This document shows, piece by piece, positions 15,316-20,305 of a DNA stretch of 20,305 bases; the stretch's first letter is position 1; the number at the start of each line of letters is the position of its first letter. A model generated the notes under the pieces. The model was not told the origin of the DNA, searched no databases, and saw only the letters and a list, made by a program, of their open reading frames with translations. Where the stretch lies: assembly GCA_012270805.1 (NCBI GenBank), contig JAAXHR010000266.1, positions 1 through 20,305 of the forward strand, read 5' to 3'. A program made the position numbers and the translations under genes. This DNA comes from Dehalococcoidia bacterium (GTDB lineage Bacteria > Chloroflexota > Dehalococcoidia > Lucifugimonadales > Lucifugimonadaceae).

Positions 15316-17061
15316 ATGATCCACTCCAAAAACGATCTCCTAAGTGCAGGAACCGTAGACGAAATTCGAAAACGCGGCTGCACAGTCGTCACTGGCGCCG
15401 GACACACCATCGCAGTCTTCGCCAAAGACGACACCTTCGCCGCCGTAGACAATCGCTGCCCACACATGGGATTCCCCCTCGACCGCGGTACCGTCAAGAA
15501 CGGAATACTCACATGCCACTGGCATCACGCCCGATTCGACCTCGCAAGCGGCGGAACCTTCGACCCTTTCGCTGACGATGTCCGGTCATTCCCTGTAGCC
15601 ATCATCGACAACGATGTCTACGTCAACCCGAACCCGCCCGAACAAGACCCCGTCGAACGATGGTCCAAACGCCTGCAAGAGGGCATGGAAGACAACATCC
15701 GTCTCGTCATCGCAAAATCTGTCCTCGGCCTCAACTCATCCGTTGCCGACTACCGTACACCGCTGACCATCGGCGCGAAGTTCGGCACTACATATTCCAA
15801 CGAAGGCTGGGGACCCGCCCTCAGCATGCTCACCTGCACCGCAAACTTCCTCCATCTCCTCCGTCCAGAAGACCAACCACGAGCTTTGTACCAAGGTCTC
15901 AGACAAGTAGCTGCCGAGTGCGCCGGACGTCCACCTCGCTTCGTCGTGGAACCCCTCCCCACTGGCGAAACTCGACCTGAAGTCTTCAAGCAGTGGTTCC
16001 GCGACTTCATCGAAGTCCGCGACACCGATGGTGCGGAACGCGTCCTACGAACCGCCATCGAACTCGGGCTCCCGCAACGCGACATCCACGACATCATCTT
16101 CGCCGCCGCAACCGATCGCATCTACATCGACGCTGGACACGTCGTTGACTTCTGCAACAAAGCCTTCGAACTACTCGACCACATCGGTTGGGAACACTCG
16201 GGACAAGTTCTCACCAGCCTCGTCCACGGCATGGCCACCGCTCGCCGTAGCGAAGAACTCAACTCCTGGCGTAATCCCATCGACCTCGCGTCGATGGTCA
16301 GAGAGGCGCGCAACCATCTCCCGCAACTCTGGGAACAATCCGCTGACATAAGAGGCACTTGGACCGACCATGAGAACCTTCCTGAAACGATCTTAGGCGA
16401 TGACCCCTACATAACTATCGCTTCGATCAACGAGGCCGTACGGAACGGCGCAACGGCGGAGCAGCTCGGTGGAAAGACAGCATACGCCGCCTTCCTCCGC
16501 ATGGCACGGTTCCACACTTCCAACGAATTCGGCGATTGGGACACCGTTCACAACACCCTGACCGCTGCCAACGCATTGCACCAAGCCCTCAAACGCTACC
16601 CCACCATCGAACTCCTCCGCGCCGTCTACGACACCGCGATGAGCATCTACCTCGATCGCTTCCTTAACATGCCTCCGCAACGCATACCGGCACCATCTTC
16701 CAACGGAGCCACCGACCAGCTACAGCACGACCTGCTCGCAGCTATGAACTCACAACAGCAAGTCGAGGAATCTGCATACTTGGTGACCAACTACGTCGCC
16801 AACGCTACTGAACCTGACGACATCATCTCGACTCTCGCCGAAGCTATGCTCCGCGAAGACTCGTCTTTCCACCATTTCCAGATAGTCGACGCTGCGATCA
16901 AGCAATACCAACATCGCAAACCCAACCCATCGGCCCGCCACTCACTTGTCGCAATGGCCCGATTCCTCGCCGCACACTACCCGACACCTAGATCCATCAA
17001 CCAGACCTACAACATCGCCGTCCGCCTCCAGCGCGGGGACGAAATCTTCAGCGAGTCTTAA
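15316..17061 (+). CDS. Rieske [2Fe-2S] protein fused to a large helical domain
   Basis: A 581-residue protein. Residues 1-105 are a Rieske ferredoxin domain with both ligand pairs, C48-x-H50 (NRCPHMGFPLDRG) and C67-x2-H70 (CHWHHARFDLASGG), so a [2Fe-2S] cluster is expected. The remaining ~475 residues are not the catalytic domain of ring-hydroxylating oxygenases: no 2-His-1-carboxylate motif of that type is seen. They are mostly helical, with recurrent segments bearing His or Asp, such as YIDAGHVVDFCNKAFELLDHI (about 273-293), RFHTSNEFGDWDTVHNTLTAA (about 397-417) and SFHHFQIVDAAIKQYQH (about 516-532). The layout recalls questin-oxidase-like domains, but I cannot confirm that. It may be an oxygenase or oxidoreductase with an in-chain electron carrier. 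No signal peptide. GAGGTG lies 9 nt before the ATG. Its tail overlaps the convergent gene by four bases (TTAA). Confidence 0.85.
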   Translation: MIHSKNDLLSAGTVDEIRKRGCTVVTGAGHTIAVFAKDDTFAAVDNRCPHMGFPLDRGTVKNGILTCHWHHARFDLASGGTFDPFADDVRSFPVAIIDNDVYVNPNPPEQDPVERWSKRLQEGMEDNIRLVIAKSVLGLNSSVADYRTPLTIGAKFGTTYSNEGWGPALSMLTCTANFLHLLRPEDQPRALYQGLRQVAAECAGRPPRFVVEPLPTGETRPEVFKQWFRDFIEVRDTDGAERVLRTAIELGLPQRDIHDIIFAAATDRIYIDAGHVVDFCNKAFELLDHIGWEHSGQVLTSLVHGMATARRSEELNSWRNPIDLASMVREARNHLPQLWEQSADIRGTWTDHENLPETILGDDPYITIASINEAVRNGATAEQLGGKTAYAAFLRMARFHTSNEFGDWDTVHNTLTAANALHQALKRYPTIELLRAVYDTAMSIYLDRFLNMPPQRIPAPSSNGATDQLQHDLLAAMNSQQQVEESAYLVTNYVANATEPDDIISTLAEAMLREDSSFHHFQIVDAAIKQYQHRKPNPSARHSLVAMARFLAAHYPTPRSINQTYNIAVRLQRGDEIFSES

Positions 17062-18185
17062 GGAGATTCGCCAGTAATCTCACTTAAGAGGTTGAAGAAC
17101 CCACGCTTCCGTGGCGTGGTGACACCCCAGTTGACGGGCACGTTCTGATACCCGTCACGATAATCTCCGAACTCCGATTTGCCGCCGGCAGCATCACCCG
17201 GATCGAAGTAACCCCACGACGCATACGCTGACAACGCCGATAGGAAATTGTTTTCCGGTTTGTCAAAGTCGAAATGATCGTCCTCAGTAAACAGGATCGG
17301 CTTCTCCGTATAGCTCGGTAACGCCCGAGTGTCCGCCACCATCCCAGCGATACGAGCCGGCTCCGTAACTCCATTTCCGTGCAACATCATGTAGTCCGAC
17401 ACTCTCGCAACATCGTCATCGGGCACTCGACCACCACCGTATGAAGTTCCGACCAACAATCGTCTCCCATCAACCTCGATCGACTGCGCCCGCTCAATCA
17501 GTTCTGCAACCCGATGCGGCTGCAGAATCTCATGCTCGTAACGCCGAATATTCGCCTCGTTGTTGATCTCGATCAAGACGTTCCCATAACCCGATTCCAA
17601 TATCCACCGTGTCGCATCGTCAACCGCTCGGCAAACCGCGCGCTCATCTTCTAAACGCTCATCCTGCCCAAAGTAGAAATAACCCAAAATCACAACCATC
17701 CCCAACTTCTCACACCCTGCAATCAACCGCTCAGTCCGATCCAGAAACGCCGCCTTCAACGCACCATCCGGACTGAACGTCGAATTATGCCATGGCTGCG
17801 AAGCCGGACTCGGCAACCCCGCCCAAACCACATCATCGTCCTCCTCAATCCCCCGATCTGCCATATTCTCCCGGAACATCGCTTCCCGGTAGTAACCCGT
17901 CGGACTACCGCCCTGTAGATTCACCGTCACTGCCAACAACCCGCAGGAACGATACAACGGCAACATCGCAATGAACTCATCTGTGTTCCGATCCGCATCC
18001 CACTCGCCTGTATCCGGATATGCCCACAACCCTCGTGTCACCGGATTCTCATCGTCAAACACCGCATTAGTCATCCGGCTGTTCATCAACAACCCCTCAA
18101 CATCCCAACCACGATACTTCCGCCCCGCGTATGTTGCTCGACCGTTGATGCGCCAAGCGTCGCCACAGATTGAGATGAGCGTCAA
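17058..18185 (-). CDS. Glycoside hydrolase-like (beta/alpha)8 barrel protein
   Basis: A 375-residue protein that looks like a clan-A type glycosidase barrel. The Asn-Glu pair N209-E210 in VLIEINNEANI fits the acid/base on strand 4, and E301 in KPILFTEDDHF fits the nucleophile on strand 7, 91 residues later. Upstream W and Y residues (WRINGRATYAGRKYRGW, QPWHNSTF) would suit sugar binding. It has no signal peptide, so it would act inside the cell. The exact GH family is not recognised. The start is TTG 18185, one base after the stop of the upstream gene (TGAATTG) with AGGT 8 nt before it; the next ATG (residue 34) would remove what looks like a conserved N-terminus. It is tail to tail with the Rieske gene, the shared TTAA giving a stop on both strands. 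The activity call is inference. Confidence 0.7.
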   Translation of the reverse strand: MTLISICGDAWRINGRATYAGRKYRGWDVEGLLMNSRMTNAVFDDENPVTRGLWAYPDTGEWDADRNTDEFIAMLPLYRSCGLLAVTVNLQGGSPTGYYREAMFRENMADRGIEEDDDVVWAGLPSPASQPWHNSTFSPDGALKAAFLDRTERLIAGCEKLGMVVILGYFYFGQDERLEDERAVCRAVDDATRWILESGYGNVLIEINNEANIRRYEHEILQPHRVAELIERAQSIEVDGRRLLVGTSYGGGRVPDDDVARVSDYMMLHGNGVTEPARIAGMVADTRALPSYTEKPILFTEDDHFDFDKPENNFLSALSAYASWGYFDPGDAAGGKSEFGDYRDGYQNVPVNWGVTTPRKRGFFNLLSEITGESP

Positions 18186-18186
18186 T

Positions 18187-18456
18187 TCAGATACCTGCTA
18201 AGGTTTCGACGAAATCTCTTACATGAACCGCACTCTCGCGAATTTCCGACTCGTCAAGCCAGTTTTCGTAGAGATTGGTATGGAGTTCACTCTCGAACGC
18301 GAATCGATGTCTGAGTTCGGCGAGCGATTTAAGCACTTGCGTGCTCGCACCCCATAATTTTTTATATGCCTGACTCAGATCGCCAGCATCCAACTCGAAC
18401 ATCGCCTGACCGTAAAGCTCCGTCGAAGCAGTTCGACATTCCTCTGCCATGGTCAT
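18187..18456 (-). CDS. Small PaREP1/HEPN-like helical protein
   Basis: An 89-residue, all-helical protein. The pattern ELYGQAMFELDAGDLSQAYKKLWGASTQVLKSLAE followed by LHTNLYENWL and VRDFVETL matches the PaREP1-type family, which is related to HEPN helical bundles. Their function is unknown. The R-x4-6-H motif of HEPN RNases is not evident, so nuclease activity is not supported. The gene is directly upstream of the glycosidase-like gene, whose TTG start follows its stop after one base, so the two are co-translated. Two ATGs are possible (18456, 18450). The first sits 6 nt after a TACACT box, as in a leaderless transcript. No partner nucleotidyltransferase gene, the usual mate of HEPN toxins, is seen. 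Confidence 0.65.
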   Translation of the reverse strand: MTMAEECRTASTELYGQAMFELDAGDLSQAYKKLWGASTQVLKSLAELRHRFAFESELHTNLYENWLDESEIRESAVHVRDFVETLAGI

Positions 18457-18462
18457 GCTTCG

Positions 18463-18468
18463 AGTGTA
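18463..18468 (-). promoter_or_regulatory. Possible -10 element of the PaREP1-like gene
   Basis: Minus-strand TACACT, four of six matches to TATAAT, ends 6 nt before ATG 18456. There is no convincing -35. It is listed because its spacing matches those of proB, vapB and the btuF-like gene. The rest of the 83-bp gap to ileS is AT-rich (repeated TTAAACTTAAAA-like sequence near 18491-18507). Confidence 0.3.
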
Positions 18469-18539
18469 TCTTGGAGTGCTTCCGAGTTCGTTAACTTAAA
18501 CTTAAAAGTCACGAATGAAGCAAGATTCACACTGGCAAA

Positions 18540-20305
18540 ATGCACTCACCATCCAGCGCCTTCGACCCCGTCCTGCCCGAAGCCGAAGTCGATTTCGTCA
18601 AGATCGAAAACCAATGGCTCGAAAAGTGGAACATCCCCGACAAAGACGGGCGGAGCATCATTGATCGGTACCTCACACGCAATAACGACGCTGAAAAAAA
18701 CTATTCCTTCATTGACGGACCAATCACCGCCAACAACCCCATGGGCGTCCACCACGCATGGGGAAGAACCTACAAAGATCTCTTCTTGCGCTTCCGCAAC
18801 ATGCAGGGCTACCGCCAACGCTTCCAGAACGGATACGACGGGCAGGGTCTCTGGATCGAAGTCGAGGTCGAAAAAGAAAAAGGGTTCAAATCCAAACACG
18901 AGATCGAGACCTACGGAGTCGGCAAGTTCGTCGAAGAGTGCAAGGCAAGAGTCGACCACTTCTCGGACATCATCACCCGTCAGTCGAAGCGCCTCGGCTA
19001 CTTCATGCAGTGGGACGACTCGTACCATACCAAGTCCGACGAGAACAACTACACCATCTGGGCTTTCTTAAAGAGATGCCACGACAACGGCTGGCTCTAC
19101 AAAGGCAAAGACGTCATGCCGTGGTGTCCTCGCTGCGGGACCGGCATGTCCCAGCACGAAATCGCCACCGAAGGATACGCCGAAATCGTCCATCCCGGAT
19201 TCTTCATCCGACTACCGTTACTCGATCGCGACGGCGAAGCACTGCTGGTATGGACTACCACACCGTGGACCCTCGCCGCCAACGTCGCCGCCGCCGTAAA
19301 CCCAAACCACGACTATGTCCGCGTCCGCAACTACTCCCAAGAAGGCGAACACATCCTCTGGTTAAGCGCCAACCGACTTCACGTCCTAAACGGCAAACAT
19401 GAAATCCTTGAGCATGCCATAGGAGCGCAACTGCTCGGATGGCGATACCGCGGGCCCTTCGACGACTTCGAAGCACAAGCCGAAGCCCGCGACCGACACC
19501 GCGTTGTCGAATGGGAAGACGTTGGTGATGAGGAAGGTACTGGGATTGTCCACATCGCTCCTGGTGCCGGTTCGGAGGACTTTCAGATTGGGCGAGAGAA
19601 TCGGTTGCCCGTGATCGCTCCGTTGGATGATGCAGGGGTATACGTGGATGGGTTTGGTGAGTTATCCGGAAAGTCCGTTGATGACGTGAACCCGATCATC
19701 TTCGAGATGCTGCGGGAGAGCGGCATCTACTACAAACTGGAGGACTATTCGCACCGCTATCCAGTCTGCTGGCGTTGCAACTCCGAACTCGTGTTTCGCT
19801 TGGTCGACGAGTGGTTCATCTCGATGGACGAGTTGCGGCACACGATGATGGACGCCACGCGCACGATCAAGTGGGTGCCAGCTTTCGGCGAGGCCAGAGA
19901 ACTCGATTGGCTTCGTAATATGCAAGATTGGATGATCTCCAAGAAGAGGTACTATGGTCTGGCGTTGCCGATCTACGAGTGCGAGGGATGCAGGAACGTT
20001 GATGTGATCGGGGGCCGCGATGAATTAAAGGAGCGCGCAGTCAAGGGTTGGGATGAGTTTGATGGAAATTCGCCGCATCGGCCTTGGATTGATGAAATCA
20101 AGATCCGATGCTCGAAATGTGATGCCTTGACGCCGCGTATCAAAGATGTCGGCAACGCTTGGCTGGATGCCGGGATCGTCAGCTTCTCAACGTTGCGCTA
20201 CAACGATGATCAAGACTATTGGCGGGACTGGTTCCCGGCGGATTGGATCTCGGAGTCGTTCCCTGGGCAGTTCAGGAACTGGTTCTACTCACTGATCTGT
20301 ATGGC
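18540..20305 (+). CDS. ileS: Isoleucyl-tRNA synthetase, N-terminal 588 residues (cut by right edge)
   Basis: Class I aminoacyl-tRNA synthetase charging tRNA-Ile in the cytoplasm. The frame from ATG 18540 stays open to the window end. The active-site opening reads DGPITANNPMGVHHAWGR, so the canonical HIGH is replaced by a G69-V-H-H72 form. WCPRCG (195-200) begins a zinc-like Cys pair, TTTPWTL (239-245) opens the CP1 editing domain, HIAPGAGSEDF lies within it, and ISKKRYYGLALPIYEC (from 466) follows where IleRS has SRQRYWG-PIP. KMSKS lies beyond the window. IleRS is favoured over ValRS and LeuRS by the editing-domain and WVPAFG-like segments. Third codon positions are strongly C-ending up to about 19,500 and G/T-ending after it. 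There is no T-box upstream and no strong Shine-Dalgarno sequence. Confidence 0.9.
   Translation, partial: MHSPSSAFDPVLPEAEVDFVKIENQWLEKWNIPDKDGRSIIDRYLTRNNDAEKNYSFIDGPITANNPMGVHHAWGRTYKDLFLRFRNMQGYRQRFQNGYDGQGLWIEVEVEKEKGFKSKHEIETYGVGKFVEECKARVDHFSDIITRQSKRLGYFMQWDDSYHTKSDENNYTIWAFLKRCHDNGWLYKGKDVMPWCPRCGTGMSQHEIATEGYAEIVHPGFFIRLPLLDRDGEALLVWTTTPWTLAANVAAAVNPNHDYVRVRNYSQEGEHILWLSANRLHVLNGKHEILEHAIGAQLLGWRYRGPFDDFEAQAEARDRHRVVEWEDVGDEEGTGIVHIAPGAGSEDFQIGRENRLPVIAPLDDAGVYVDGFGELSGKSVDDVNPIIFEMLRESGIYYKLEDYSHRYPVCWRCNSELVFRLVDEWFISMDELRHTMMDATRTIKWVPAFGEARELDWLRNMQDWMISKKRYYGLALPIYECEGCRNVDVIGGRDELKERAVKGWDEFDGNSPHRPWIDEIKIRCSKCDALTPRIKDVGNAWLDAGIVSFSTLRYNDDQDYWRDWFPADWISESFPGQFRNWFYSLICM

Noticed and set aside
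18457..18539. T-box riboswitch upstream of ileS
   Set aside because: The gap is only 83 bp with no specifier stem, T-box sequence or terminator, too short for this element.
19400..20305. Replication origin at the skew switch
   Set aside because: A negative-to-positive skew change is the origin signature, but the step falls inside a conserved gene, with no dnaA-box cluster or AT-rich unwinding region seen, so I leave it as one possible explanation only.
1..20305. CRISPR array, tRNA, rRNA or insertion sequence
   Set aside because: No regularly spaced direct repeats, no cloverleaf-like or rRNA sequence and no transposase fragments were found while reading either strand.

Overview
The window is a compact, roughly 55-60% GC bacterial chromosome fragment with short intergenic gaps, genes on both strands and no phage, plasmid or CRISPR signature. 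It mixes housekeeping genes (proB, mfd, trpB, ileS) with scattered catabolic enzymes: two different enolase-superfamily dehydratases, an MFS permease, a sulfatase-like hydrolase, a glycosidase-like protein and a Rieske protein. That mix, together with the IleRS type, fits an uncultured Chloroflexota lineage of the SAR202/Dehalococcoidia kind, although other free-living or sponge-associated lineages are possible. The lineage call is inference from gene content only.

Layout. 1-4282: divergent proB (cut by the left edge) and complete mfd. 4291-4315: an ATTCCC/GGGAAT palindromic repeat. 4389-7112: a NucS/DUF91-like PD-(D/E)XK nuclease, then a sulfatase-fold hydrolase with Thr where the formylglycine Cys/Ser should be. 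7113-7413: no gene seen. 7414-8139: a vapBC toxin-antitoxin pair with a textbook promoter and an overlapping palindrome. 8217-9416: an L-rhamnonate dehydratase-like enzyme. 9464-10411: a signal-less BtuF-like cobalamin-binding protein, divergent from a solitary trpB (10511-11725). 11766-13692: an RDD membrane protein downstream of an MFS transporter, both on the minus strand. 13966-15171: a second, galactonate/mannonate dehydratase-like enolase homologue. 15316-17061: a Rieske protein fused to a large unrecognised helical domain, tail to tail with a glycosidase-like protein (17058-18185) and a small PaREP1/HEPN-like protein (18187-18456). 18540-20305: ileS, cut by the right edge.

How the genes fit together. 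The two dehydratases, the permease, the sulfatase-like enzyme and the glycosidase-like protein suggest uptake and breakdown of sugar acids or decorated carbohydrates. They are not a single operon, so a shared pathway is only a guess. The clearest control signals are -10-like hexamers 6-7 nt before the start codons of four minus-strand genes (proB, vapB, btuF-like, PaREP1-like), which points to leaderless transcripts.

The oddest features are three. The Rieske fusion has repeated His/Asp-containing helices. The sulfatase-like enzyme has a Thr at the nucleophile site. Inside ileS, near 19,500, the plus strand flips abruptly from C-rich to G-rich while the reading frame stays open. I do not see convincing evidence of a multi-gene system that is clearly new.
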